The position numbers were made by a program, and so were the translations under genes. A DNA stretch of 64,000 bases. It comes from JAGVPT01 sp035505655. Lineage in GTDB: Bacteria > Bacteroidota > Ignavibacteria > UBA10030 > UBA8401. The DNA lies in NCBI GenBank assembly GCA_035505655.1, contig DATJQP010000020.1, positions 1-64,000 on the forward strand, in the 5' to 3' direction. Below, in pieces: positions 26,486-34,609 of the stretch (its first letter is position 1; each line of letters starts with the position of its first letter). The notes beneath the pieces are model-generated. The model searched no databases. It saw only the letters and a list, made by a program, of their open reading frames with translations, and was not told where the DNA came from.

Positions 26486-28180
26486 ATGAAGCGAATTTTC
26501 GAGGAAATCAAAGAACGCCGGCTTTGGCAAACGCTCATCGTCTACTGCGGGGGCGGCTTTGGGCTCATGCAGGTTGTCGATATCCTCCTTAACCGTCTCG
26601 GACTCCCAGCCTCCTACTTCACAATATTCCTCGTCTTTCTCGTTGCCGGCGTCCCCGGCTCTCTCATCGTCGCCTGGTTTCACGGCAAAGAAGGGGCACA
26701 GAGGATACGAAAAACCGAGGTCATTCTCCAGCTCGTCCTTCTCCTCGCAGCTCTCGGGGTTTCGTATCATTTCACCACGGCCGGCAATTTCCTCCTTCAC
26801 GAAGGGCCTCTCGACGATCGGTCGATTGCAGTGCTGCCGTTCGTAGACCTGAGCCCGAACAAGGATCAGGAGTATTTCTCGGACGGCCTCAGCGAGGAGC
26901 TCCTCAACCTCCTTTCCCGGAATACCGGGCTCAAGGTTATCTGCCGTACCTCCTCTTTTTCCTTCAAAGGAAAGAACGAGGATGTCAGGACGATCAGTGC
27001 AATCCTCGGGGTGGCAAATATCGTCGAAGGGAGCGTTCAGAAGTCCGGGGACAAGCTGAGGATCTCCGTTCAGCTCATTGATGCGAGGGACGGGACCAAC
27101 CGCTGGTCGCAGACCTTCGACAGGGAGATGAAGAGCATCTTCGCTCTCGAGGATGAGATCGCCCAGACCGTTGTGGGGGAATTGAAGGCAACAGTTTCAC
27201 TCGACCGGCAAGCCTCCGGATCTCCGGAGCGCAACACGGAGGCTTACAACCTCTTCTTGCTGGGACGGTACTTCCACCAGCTGGGTGGACGCGAGAATAT
27301 CGCGAAGTCGATCGAGACGTTGAAACGCGCTCTGCGGATCGACTCGACCGATGCGCAGGCATGGACAGAGCTTGCGGCTGCGTACTCGAGCCAATCGGAT
27401 TATGGGTATATCGGGACGGCGGAGGGGTATGCGTTGGCGCGCGAGGCGGTCCGCAAGGCCGTGCTTCTCGATAACACCCTCGCGGTCGCTCATGGCGAGC
27501 TTGCCTGGATCAGCATGGCCTACGACTGGGATTGGCCCGCCGCCGAAACCGAATTCCGCACTGCTCTTTCTCTTGAACCGGGGAACGTGGAATTGATCCG
27601 CAACTCCGCAACCCTGAGCGCCATTCTCGGCAAAAGGAATGACGCAATCGGCCTGTTCAGGGAGAGCGTCTCTCTTGACCCTGTGAAATTCGGTTCTCAA
27701 GTCTCGTTTCTCTTTTATGCCTACCAACTGTTGTCCGCCGAGAAGTTTGAGGATGCCCGCGCCGAGTGCGCGAAAGCTCTCCGGGCAGATTCTCAGGCGG
27801 TACTGCTCCATCTTTTCAGCGGCTTTGCCGCTCTCCTGGAGCAGAGATTCGAAGTTGCGGGATCCGACATCCGGATGGAAGTCGATTCGAGCTACCGGCT
27901 CTGGGGAACCATCCTCTATCACACGGCAGTCGGCAGGCGGGATTCCGCCGAGAGCGAGCTCGAGAGGTTCATCTCGCTTTATCAGAACGAGGACGCCTAT
28001 CAGATCTGCGAGGTCTACGCGTACCGCGGAGAGATCGGTGAGGCATTTCGATGGATGGAGCGTGCCTACCTTCAACGGGACGGCGGACTCCTTCTCGTGA
28101 AGAGCGATCCATTCCTCGCGAAGCTGCGTTCGGATCCACGGTACGTTCTGTTCCTCCGGAAGATGAACCTCCCCGTATAA
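26486..28180 (+). CDS. membrane protein with TolB-like N-terminal domain and TPR repeats
   Basis: 564 aa. Two membrane helices lie near the N-terminus (LPASYFTIFLVFLVAGVPGS and EVILQLVLLLAALGVSYHF). Residues 115-240 are a TolB-N/FlgO-like domain: DRSIAVLPFVDLSPNKDQEY, FSDGLSEELLNLLSR, VEGSVQKSGDKLRISVQLID and RWSQTFDREMKSIFALEDEI. Residues 250-540 are tetratricopeptide-type helical repeats. This architecture is frequent in proteins annotated as adenylate-cyclase-like or TolB/TPR regulators, often with an N-terminal DNA-binding or kinase domain; here that is replaced by the KRIFEEIKERRLW helix and membrane segments. Its partner is unknown. Divergent from the M1 peptidase, so the 180 bp between them should hold both promoters. 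Confidence 0.83.
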   Translation: MKRIFEEIKERRLWQTLIVYCGGGFGLMQVVDILLNRLGLPASYFTIFLVFLVAGVPGSLIVAWFHGKEGAQRIRKTEVILQLVLLLAALGVSYHFTTAGNFLLHEGPLDDRSIAVLPFVDLSPNKDQEYFSDGLSEELLNLLSRNTGLKVICRTSSFSFKGKNEDVRTISAILGVANIVEGSVQKSGDKLRISVQLIDARDGTNRWSQTFDREMKSIFALEDEIAQTVVGELKATVSLDRQASGSPERNTEAYNLFLLGRYFHQLGGRENIAKSIETLKRALRIDSTDAQAWTELAAAYSSQSDYGYIGTAEGYALAREAVRKAVLLDNTLAVAHGELAWISMAYDWDWPAAETEFRTALSLEPGNVELIRNSATLSAILGKRNDAIGLFRESVSLDPVKFGSQVSFLFYAYQLLSAEKFEDARAECAKALRADSQAVLLHLFSGFAALLEQRFEVAGSDIRMEVDSSYRLWGTILYHTAVGRRDSAESELERFISLYQNEDAYQICEVYAYRGEIGEAFRWMERAYLQRDGGLLLVKSDPFLAKLRSDPRYVLFLRKMNLPV

Positions 28181-28186
28181 GCCGGC

Positions 28187-28214
28187 GTTGCTCGATTCGT
28201 GTTGCTCGATTCGA
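28187..28214. repeat. 14-bp tandem duplication before the helicase gene
   Basis: GTTGCTCGATTCGT at 28187-28200 is repeated as GTTGCTCGATTCGA at 28201-28214. It lies between the TPR gene and the helicase gene and suggests that the upstream GTG/TTG codons at 28199-28204 are not the true start. Confidence 0.6.
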
Positions 28215-28285
28215 CCACCGGACTATCATTTGCCTCCGGGATTGAGTACATTGAAACGGTCAGAGCCAGAAAGGCCAGTCGTTCA

Positions 28286-29788
28286 TTGTTCGAAAAACTA
28301 GTCGCGAAGATCCGTTCAGCATTCCGGCCCGCGCCGCCGGTCTTAGTTCCTTCCCCCCAAGGACCTCCCCCTAAATCCGCCGAACCACAAAGACGCGTCG
28401 AGGAGAAGAAAGGCCGTCCCCCCGCCGGGAAAGAACGGAGGGGAGGGAAACCCTCGCCGGGCCCGAAAGCAGAGCCCCCCCGGCCACCCGTGCGCGTAAC
28501 ACCGTGGGATAGTTCAGTCTTCGTCGTCCCCCCGGTCGAAGGGAAGAAGAGATTCCACGACTTCCCAATTCCGTCCGAGGTGCTCCATTCGATCTACGAC
28601 CTCGGCTTTCAGTATTGTACACCCGTCCAGGCAGAATGTCTCTCAAAAGCCCTGGAGGGGGAGGATGTGACCGCCCAGGCTCAGACCGGCACCGGAAAAA
28701 CGGCGGCCTTCCTCATCACGATTTTTTCGCACTTTCTCAGGCACCCTCTTTCCGGCCAGCGTTCTCTCGGGACGCCGCGCGCGCTCATCCTCGCACCGAC
28801 CCGCGAGTTGGTCATGCAGATAGAGAAAGATTCTCTGGGGCTCGGCAGGTATGTCCCGTGCCGGACCCTCGCCCTCTACGGAGGGATCGACTACCTAAAG
28901 CAGCAGAAACTTCTCAAGGATGCCCCCGTCGACATGCTCATTTGCACACCGGGAAGGCTCATCGACTTCAAGAAGAAAAGGCTTGTCGATCTCGGCAAGG
29001 TTGAAATCCTTATTCTCGACGAGGCGGACCGGATGCTCGACATGGGGTTCATTCCGGCAGTCCGTTCGATCGTTCTCAGCACGCCGCCGAAGACCGAGCG
29101 CCAGACGATGTTCTTTTCAGCCACGATATCGTCCGACGTGAGGCGGCTGGCGGAATCGTGGACCCGGAAAGCATTCCAGGTGGCCGTCGCGCCGGAGAAC
29201 GTCGCCGTCGACAGCGTGGAACAGATCACCTACATCACGACCCGGGACGAAAAGCCGACGCTTCTCTACAATCTCATCATGCAGAAACAGCTCGACAGGG
29301 TTCTCATCTTCGCAAACCGCCGCGATGAGGCACGCCGCCTGAAGGACAGGCTCGAGGCCTACGGGATCAGTTGCGCGCTCCTCTCGGGGGATGTCGATCA
29401 GCACCAGCGGATCAGCAGGCTGGAAAGGTTCAGGGAAGGGAAGATCCGTGTTCTCGTCGCGACCGATGTCGCCTCGCGGGGCATTCACGTCGAGGCGATC
29501 TCACACGTCATCAACTACAACCTTCCCCAGGATGTGGAGGAATACGTCCATCGGATCGGAAGAACCGGGAGGGCCGGAGCGACGGGCGTTTCGATCAATT
29601 TCGCTGACGAGGAGGACTCGCACGAACTGCCGCATCTGGAAGAGTTTCTTGGGAAGAAAGTCGAATGTGTCTTTCCGGAGGAGCATCTCCTCGCTCCGAT
29701 CCCCGCAACGCTTGCCCATCACTCCATATCGCACAGCGAGCCGAAGAGGCCCGATCATCGAAGGCGCGTGCAGAGACGAAGACGCTGA
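28286..29788 (+). CDS. DEAD-box ATP-dependent RNA helicase
   Basis: RNA helicase of about 500 aa. A basic Pro/Lys/Arg-rich N-terminal segment (about 70 residues) precedes the core. Core motifs in order: Q motif FQYCTPVQAE, motif I AQTGTGKT, Ia PTRELV, GG region LYGGIDY, Ib TPGRLIDF, II DEAD, III FSATIS, IV VLIFANRRDEA, V ATDVASRGIH, VI HRIGRTGRAG. It resembles the RhlB/RhlE group, which unwinds structured RNA in mRNA decay or ribosome assembly. The start is uncertain: the frame opens with GTG at 28199, but that part contains a tandem DNA duplication. I prefer TTG at 28286, preceded by AGAAAGG. It is single and monocistronic in appearance. Confidence 0.88.
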   Translation: MFEKLVAKIRSAFRPAPPVLVPSPQGPPPKSAEPQRRVEEKKGRPPAGKERRGGKPSPGPKAEPPRPPVRVTPWDSSVFVVPPVEGKKRFHDFPIPSEVLHSIYDLGFQYCTPVQAECLSKALEGEDVTAQAQTGTGKTAAFLITIFSHFLRHPLSGQRSLGTPRALILAPTRELVMQIEKDSLGLGRYVPCRTLALYGGIDYLKQQKLLKDAPVDMLICTPGRLIDFKKKRLVDLGKVEILILDEADRMLDMGFIPAVRSIVLSTPPKTERQTMFFSATISSDVRRLAESWTRKAFQVAVAPENVAVDSVEQITYITTRDEKPTLLYNLIMQKQLDRVLIFANRRDEARRLKDRLEAYGISCALLSGDVDQHQRISRLERFREGKIRVLVATDVASRGIHVEAISHVINYNLPQDVEEYVHRIGRTGRAGATGVSINFADEEDSHELPHLEEFLGKKVECVFPEEHLLAPIPATLAHHSISHSEPKRPDHRRRVQRRRR

Positions 29789-29891
29789 GGCTTCGACCAG
29801 GATCGGTGACCTTTGAATTTCGGGAGTAATTCCCGACATTAACCTTTTGCAATCCACGCGTCCAACACTCAATCGCAGGAGGAGGACTTCC

Positions 29892-31517
29892 ATGAAGCAA
29901 CGGATACTGTTTGTGATCCTGCCGCTGTTCGTGGCAACGATCGCCGCGGCGCAACCCGCGCAAGAGTCGGTCGATACGCTCACGGTGGCGAAGATCAAGA
30001 ACGAAGGACTGAACGATTCAAAGGTGATGGAGACGCTGAGCTATCTGTCGGACGTCTACGGACCGCGGCTCACGGGATCGCCGGAGTTCAAGGAAGCGGC
30101 GGACTGGGCGAAGAAGAGGCTGGAGGAGATGGGGCTTCAGAACGTCGCCATCGAGACGTGGAAGTTCGGTCGCGGCTGGTCGCTGAAGGATTTCTCGGCC
30201 GAGATCACCGAGCCCAGGGTCCAGCCCCTCATCGCATATCCGAAGGCCTGGTCCCCCTCCACGAAGGGGACGCTCCGCGGGTATCCGATCTATTTGAACG
30301 CCAGGAACGAAGCGGAGCTTCAGAACTACAAAGGGAAGTTGAAAGGAGCGATGGTTCTCATCAGCGATCCGAGGGACCTCAAGGCCCACTTTACCCCCGA
30401 TGCGACGCGCCTCACCGACGAGGAGCTGTTGAGGATGGCCAACGCCGACCTGCAGCGCGGTCGCGGCCGAGGCGGCAGGCGTGATACCGCAGCATTCCGC
30501 CTTCTGCGCGAGCGGTACATGATGGCGAGAATGAAGTTTGAGTTCTGTCAGCAGGAAGGGGCGGCCGTTGTGCTCGAGTGTTCCTCCGGCGACGACGGAA
30601 CGGTGTTCGTCCAGGGCGCGACAGTTGTCCAACCTCCCAATACTCCGATGGACCGGAGAATCAACCCCTACGACGAGTCGGAACCGAAGGTGCTCAGCCA
30701 GATCGTGGTGGCGGCGGAGCACTACAACCGGATCATTCGGATGCTCGAGAAGGGGGCCAGGGTGAAGCTCGAGCTGAAGATCGAGGCGGAATTTTACGAC
30801 GACCAGCCCGGCATGAACATCGTCGGGGAGATCCCCGGGAGCGACCTCAAGGACGAGGTTGTCATGATCGGCGGGCATTTCGATTCATGGCAAGGGGGGA
30901 CCGGCGCCACGGACAACGGGACAGGCTCGGCGGTTTGTATCGAGGCGATGCGCATCCTTAAAGCTCTGGACCTCAAACCGCGTCGGACAATCCGTATCGC
31001 CCTTTGGGGCGGAGAGGAAGAAGGTCTGCTTGGTTCGAGAGAGTACGTCAGGACGCATTTCGGGGAAAGGGATACGGCCCAGGGGAGCACCTTCGGCGAA
31101 CTGAAGAAGAAGCCGGAGTACGACAAGCTGTACGTCTATTTCAACGACGATAACGGTACCGGAAAGGTCCGCGGAGTCTACATGCAGGGGAACGAAGCCG
31201 TCCGTCAGATCTTCAGGGCATGGCTCGAGCCGTTCGCGCAGATGGATGCTTCGACACTCACGCTCGAGAACACCGGCGGCACCGACCACCTTTCCTTCGA
31301 CGCGATCGGTTTGCCGGGTTTCCAGTTCATCCAGGACGATATCGATTACGAGACGCGGACCCACCATTCGAACATGGACGTCTTTGACCGGGTGCAGGAG
31401 GGGGACGTGAAGCAGGCCTCGATCATCATGGCGGCATTCGCCTTCGATGCGGCGATGCGCGACGGGAGCTTCCCGCATAAACCGTTGGCGCCGATGGGAG
31501 GCAGAGCCCCCTTCTGA
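29892..31517 (+). CDS. exported M28 family metallopeptidase with PA insert
   Basis: Secreted di-zinc peptidase, 541 aa from the ATG at 29892 (GCAGGAGGAGGACTTCC upstream is a strong ribosome binding site). Signal peptide MKQRILFVILPLFVATIAAA. Residues 25-110 hold the N-terminal part (VYGPRLTGSPEFKEAADWAK), residues 120-280 a PA (protease-associated) insert. The catalytic metal site is spread over GGHFDSW (His), GATDNGTGSA (bridging Asp), GEEEGLLGS (catalytic and ligand Glu) and HHSNMDVFD (His). Family members are aminopeptidases or carboxypeptidases related to glutamate carboxypeptidase and Q-type dipeptidases. Likely scavenges peptides outside the inner membrane. Confidence 0.9.
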   Translation: MKQRILFVILPLFVATIAAAQPAQESVDTLTVAKIKNEGLNDSKVMETLSYLSDVYGPRLTGSPEFKEAADWAKKRLEEMGLQNVAIETWKFGRGWSLKDFSAEITEPRVQPLIAYPKAWSPSTKGTLRGYPIYLNARNEAELQNYKGKLKGAMVLISDPRDLKAHFTPDATRLTDEELLRMANADLQRGRGRGGRRDTAAFRLLRERYMMARMKFEFCQQEGAAVVLECSSGDDGTVFVQGATVVQPPNTPMDRRINPYDESEPKVLSQIVVAAEHYNRIIRMLEKGARVKLELKIEAEFYDDQPGMNIVGEIPGSDLKDEVVMIGGHFDSWQGGTGATDNGTGSAVCIEAMRILKALDLKPRRTIRIALWGGEEEGLLGSREYVRTHFGERDTAQGSTFGELKKKPEYDKLYVYFNDDNGTGKVRGVYMQGNEAVRQIFRAWLEPFAQMDASTLTLENTGGTDHLSFDAIGLPGFQFIQDDIDYETRTHHSNMDVFDRVQEGDVKQASIIMAAFAFDAAMRDGSFPHKPLAPMGGRAPF

Positions 31518-31525
31518 AGCATATT

Positions 31526-31574
31526 AAAGAACAAAGAGAAAAGAGCAAAAATAGAGGTGAAAGATCAAAGATGA
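31526..31574 (+). repeat. purine heptamer array (7 units), left arm of an inverted pair
   Basis: Units AAAGAAC, AAAGAGA, AAAGAGC, AAAAATA, GAGGTGA, AAGATCA, AAGATGA run without a phase break right after the stop of the M28 gene. A complementary pyrimidine array follows 27 bp downstream. Confidence 0.65.
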
Positions 31575-31601
31575 CGCATCGGCCTTCACGACGGTTTTCC
31601 G

Positions 31602-31657
31602 GTTCTTTTATTTTTTCTCTGTATCTCTGCTTTTTACTTCTTGCTCTTTGATTCGAC
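31602..31657 (-). repeat. pyrimidine heptamer array (8 units), right arm of an inverted pair
   Basis: Units GTTCTTT, TATTTTT, TCTCTGT, ATCTCTG, CTTTTTA, CTTCTTG, CTCTTTG, ATTCGAC; the core is the reverse complement of the AAAGAGA-type array just upstream. The pair ends 10 bp before the sirtuin ATG, so an RNA hairpin could cover its translation start. Confidence 0.65.
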
Positions 31658-31667
31658 ATTCTCCGTT

Positions 31668-32417
31668 ATGCAGCAAACCCTCGTCATCTTCTCCGGTGCC
31701 GGTCTCTCCGCTGAGAGCGGGATCGCGACGTTCCGGGATGCGGGGGGATTGTGGGAGCAGCACAGGGTGGAGGATGTTGCGTCCCCCGAAGGATGGGATC
31801 GTGACAAGAAGCTGGTCCTCAACTTCTACGAGGAGCGTTTCCGCAAAGGGCTTGCGTGTGCCCCGAACCCCGCCCACAGGGCGATCGCCCGGCTCGAAGA
31901 GAAGTACGACGTCGTCAACATCACCCAGAATATCGACACCCTCCTTGAGCAGGCAGGTTCCACGAACGTCTGGCACCTGCACGGGAGAATAGATTTTCAG
32001 AAGTGCGAGTTCCATTTCTCCATCCCTCCCTACGACGATCCATCCTATTCGTGCGACTATCGCGCGCGGATCAGTGCTCCCACGAAACTCGGGGACCGGT
32101 GTCCGAAATGCGGCGGTCAGCTGCGTCCCGACGTCGTCTGGTTCGGGGAGGCGGTGGACATGCGCCAGGAGTACCTCGAGACTCTCGTTCGAAGGACTGA
32201 CATTTTCGTCGGTGTCGGGACATCCGCGCAGGTCTACCCCGCGGCCGGGTTGCTCCCCCTGTTCAATGGCACGAAGGAGAAGTATTTCATCGACCCGAAG
32301 CCGGCGTACGATCTCCTCCACGGGTTCAAGGTACTTCAAGGGAGAGCGAGCAACCGTATGCCCGAACTCGCCGACCGCCTCCTTCAGAGCCCGCCCGGCA
32401 ACGGAAGTGGAATGTAA
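31668..32417 (+). CDS. Sir2-family NAD-dependent protein deacylase (class III type)
   Basis: Sirtuin, 249 aa from the ATG at 31668, where the fold begins (TLVIFSGAGLSAESGIATFR). NAD-binding and catalytic motifs: GAGLSAESGI, TQNID, and HLHGR with the catalytic His. The zinc site is formed by four Cys in CEFHF, CDYRA and CPKC, and GGQLRPDVVWFGE and VGTSAQVYPAAGL complete the Rossmann part. NFYEERFRK has the Tyr-x-x-Arg pair that in CobB/SIRT5 binds acidic acyl groups, so it may remove succinyl or malonyl as well as acetyl groups from lysine. Cytoplasmic. The start lies directly after an inverted heptamer array. Confidence 0.9.
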   Translation: MQQTLVIFSGAGLSAESGIATFRDAGGLWEQHRVEDVASPEGWDRDKKLVLNFYEERFRKGLACAPNPAHRAIARLEEKYDVVNITQNIDTLLEQAGSTNVWHLHGRIDFQKCEFHFSIPPYDDPSYSCDYRARISAPTKLGDRCPKCGGQLRPDVVWFGEAVDMRQEYLETLVRRTDIFVGVGTSAQVYPAAGLLPLFNGTKEKYFIDPKPAYDLLHGFKVLQGRASNRMPELADRLLQSPPGNGSGM

Positions 32418-32473
32418 GATGGTTTGGGTGTCCGTCAATCCGCAGGCGATGATCTTGCCAACATTATGGGCTC

Positions 32474-32812
32474 TCAGATCGGCATTCTGCGGTGGCCAGG
32501 AAAGGAGGTCGGCAGGTATCTTGCCCTCTGAAGCGATAACTCCATCACTCTAGACCGGGACCGCCGCCCCGGTTTCTTTATGATTTTCTTTACCGTCTCC
32601 TCAACGACTACTTTCGATATTTCCTGCATGAATATCTTTGCTATCTCCTGCCCGACTATTCTTACCTTCTCCCGTTTGAATTTCTTTGCTGTCTCCTGTC
32701 TCCTGTATTCTGTATTCTTGTGAATTAGGATTGACTTTCTCTCATTTTCGGTTAAATTTCGGTCTAAGGAGAGTTGAACTGATCGAGCATTGTTAGAGAG
32801 CAGTCGAAACAT
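32474..32812 (-). CDS. doubtful 112-aa ORF made of octapeptide repeats
   Basis: An ATG frame on the minus strand spans the 24-bp repeat array, giving an amphipathic Lys/Glu-rich helix of five octads. A GAGAG sequence lies before the ATG at 32812, but the flanking residues look random (RRSRSRVMEL, RARYLPTSFPGHRR). It is more likely a by-product of the repeat array than a gene; listed because the frame is kept through all units. Confidence 0.2.
   Translation of the reverse strand: MFRLLSNNARSVQLSLDRNLTENERKSILIHKNTEYRRQETAKKFKREKVRIVGQEIAKIFMQEISKVVVEETVKKIIKKPGRRSRSRVMELSLQRARYLPTSFPGHRRMPI
32574..32717. repeat. six tandem units of 24 bp
   Basis: Six exact-length 24-bp units start at 32574, 32598, 32622, 32646, 32670 and 32694, mostly beginning TCCTG or TCC-G and ending in a CTATC, CTGTC or similar pyrimidine block. 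The last unit is itself heptameric (TCCTGTC, TCCTGTA, TTCTGTA). Read on the minus strand the 24-bp period encodes an 8-residue repeat (QETAKKFK, REKVRIVG, QEIAKIFM, QEISKVVV, EETVKKII) within an open frame 32812-32474. Confidence 0.8.
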
Positions 32813-32868
32813 TTATGCCCAAGATGCCCCCTTATGAAGGGGTCATCACTTCTTCTCTAGCAATGGAG

Positions 32869-32904
32869 CCGAATTTCATCCACGAGAAGAAATTCGGTTT
32901 TTTT
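32869..32904 (+). terminator. intrinsic terminator just before the PorV/PorQ-like gene
   Basis: CCGAATTTC (32869-32877) pairs perfectly with GAAATTCGG (32889-32897) around an 11-nt loop, followed by seven Ts. The T tract ends 15 bp before the ATG at 32920, so transcripts entering from upstream would stop here unless read-through is regulated. Confidence 0.75.
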
Positions 32905-32919
32905 GTATCAGGTGGAAAG

Positions 32920-34017
32920 ATGAAGCTACCGTGGAAAGCATTATCGTTCCTCGCTCTGGGAGCCGCCCCCTTTGCCGACCTCACCGCGGGAGATACCTAC
33001 GTTGCCAAGTATGCGGGTGAATTCATGGCGATCGGGGTGGGGGGAAGGGCGTTGGGTCTTGGCGGCGCCTACGTTGCCGCTGCCAACGACGTGACGGCAG
33101 GGTACTGGAACCCGGCGGCGTTGGTCCGGATCAATTACCCCGAATTCTCGTTGATGCACGACGAACAATTCGGGAGCCTGGAAAACTTTGACTATGCGGG
33201 GGTCGCGGTTCCGTACGGCGCCAACGACACGACCTCTTCGACCTTCGTCGACGAGGCGGGGAACACAAAACCGGTCATCAACTACAACGCGGCCGCGTTC
33301 GGGGTGAGCGTCATCCGGCTCGGGGTGGACGGAATCCCCGACACGCGCAAGCTCGACACCAACGGCGACGGCATCTACACCGACCTCGACGGACGGCCGG
33401 ACCTCACGCAGATTACCTACTTCAACGCCGCGGACTGGGCGGTCTATTTTACCTACGCAAAGCAGCAGTCCGAGCATTTTTCCTACGGTGCAAACCTCAA
33501 GCTCATCCGCCGCGACATCGGAGACTTTCACGCGACGGGGATCGGTTTCGACCTCGGCGGACTCTACACCCCCACGCCGAACTTCTCCCTCGGCTTCAAT
33601 GCCCAGGACATCACGACCACGCTCGTTGCGTGGAACACCGGCACGAACGAGCTCATCTCTCCTACGCTGAAGGTCGGGGGAGCGTATCAATTTGAGCTCC
33701 TCGGAGGACGTTTCGGTCCGGTCTTCGACACGGATGTTCGTTTCGAAAACAGGAGGTTCTCGGCGATCGCGAACCTCGGTCCGGTAAGTTTCGACCCGCA
33801 CGGTGGGGTCGAGTTCGACTACAAAAAAGTCGTTGCCCTTCGCGTCGGGTACAACGACGTCAAGAGCCTCACGCTCGGCGCAGGGGTCCATTTGCGCAAG
33901 CTCGATATCGACTACTCCTTTGCCAAATTCGATGGCGACGACCAGCTCGGCAATTCCCATCGGATCTCCCTCCGGTTTATTATCCAGGAGGATAAATACC
34001 GGCGGGGAGCGGAGTGA
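32920..34017 (+). CDS. PorV/PorQ family outer-membrane protein
   Basis: Outer-membrane beta-barrel protein of 365 aa from the ATG at 32920 (CAGGTGGAAAG upstream); the longer frame crosses a terminator and is rejected. A signal peptide is followed by the family N-terminus AKYAGEFMAIGVGGRALGLG and AAANDVTAGYWNPAALV, characteristic of PorV/PorQ (UPF0164-like) proteins. Alternating aromatic strands continue to a KLDIDYSFAKF and HRISLRFII end. PorV shuttles T9SS cargo to the attachment complex, and PorQ-like members take part in the same pathway. The T9SS-sorted proteins in this window would be suitable clients. The next gene overlaps its stop by 4 bp. Confidence 0.85.
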   Translation: MKLPWKALSFLALGAAPFADLTAGDTYVAKYAGEFMAIGVGGRALGLGGAYVAAANDVTAGYWNPAALVRINYPEFSLMHDEQFGSLENFDYAGVAVPYGANDTTSSTFVDEAGNTKPVINYNAAAFGVSVIRLGVDGIPDTRKLDTNGDGIYTDLDGRPDLTQITYFNAADWAVYFTYAKQQSEHFSYGANLKLIRRDIGDFHATGIGFDLGGLYTPTPNFSLGFNAQDITTTLVAWNTGTNELISPTLKVGGAYQFELLGGRFGPVFDTDVRFENRRFSAIANLGPVSFDPHGGVEFDYKKVVALRVGYNDVKSLTLGAGVHLRKLDIDYSFAKFDGDDQLGNSHRISLRFIIQEDKYRRGAE

Positions 34018-34589
34018 ACGGAGTGACGACGCTCCGAGTGTCTCGTTCTGCGCTCTTTCTGAGGTTGCTGTCTCCTCTTTTCCTTCTGTGCATTCTCACC
34101 TCCTGCGGTCCGGGGCGGGAGACCGCCGCCGGCTCCTTCGCACCCTCACCTCCGCTTCATAAAAACCTGCTGCCTCCCAACGGTTGGAGCGCCGTTCCCG
34201 GTCCGGAGAAATCCGCCCGATATCTCCTGCGAATGGTGAGAAATGAAAATGACGCCTCAATGCTCGTCAGAGAGTTGAAGCCAGTGGCTTCCGCGAGGGC
34301 CTTCCTCGGCCAGGAAGATCTCTGCGTGCTCGGGAATATTTCGATGCAGGGAAAATTTGCGAAGGAGGGGCCGGAGCGGAAGGTTCTCCGTCCGCCGGCG
34401 CCGATGGATGGGGGAAAACCGGCTTGCGTCTACATCTATTCGGAGAATTCCCTGCTTCGAAGGGTGGTTGTGATCCGGACAAGGTCCGCGATCTACGAAG
34501 TTGAACTTCTCCAGGATTCTGAAACGCTCTCCCTCGCGTCGGTGCTCGACGCCCAGCGCTTCGTCGTGAAATCGCTTCAGGAGGAGTGA
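34014..34589 (+). CDS. hypothetical lipoprotein coupled to the PorV/PorQ-like gene
   Basis: 191 aa with a lipobox (FLLCILTSC). The presumed GTG start overlaps the preceding stop (GTGA), indicating translational coupling; a second GTG three codons on is possible. After a Pro-rich stretch the mature part contains a compact domain (NGWSAVPGPEKSARYLLRMV, KPACVYIYSENSLLRRVVV, SAIYEVELLQDSETLSLASV) with alternating strands and helices. I do not recognise the family. Coupling to a PorV/PorQ-like gene suggests a role at the outer membrane, possibly in secretion, but that is inference. Confidence 0.65.
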   Translation: MNGVTTLRVSRSALFLRLLSPLFLLCILTSCGPGRETAAGSFAPSPPLHKNLLPPNGWSAVPGPEKSARYLLRMVRNENDASMLVRELKPVASARAFLGQEDLCVLGNISMQGKFAKEGPERKVLRPPAPMDGGKPACVYIYSENSLLRRVVVIRTRSAIYEVELLQDSETLSLASVLDAQRFVVKSLQEE

Positions 34590-34609
34590 CCTGCCGGCAC
34601 TCCGTCGCC

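Noticed and set aside
26306..26800. N-terminal extension of the M1 peptidase
   Set aside because: It overlaps the divergent TolB-N/TPR gene and would hide the signal peptide.
32815..32919. N-terminal extension of the PorV/PorQ-like protein to the ATG at 32815
   Set aside because: It crosses a perfect terminator hairpin and T run, and it buries the signal peptide; ATG 32920 has a good ribosome site.
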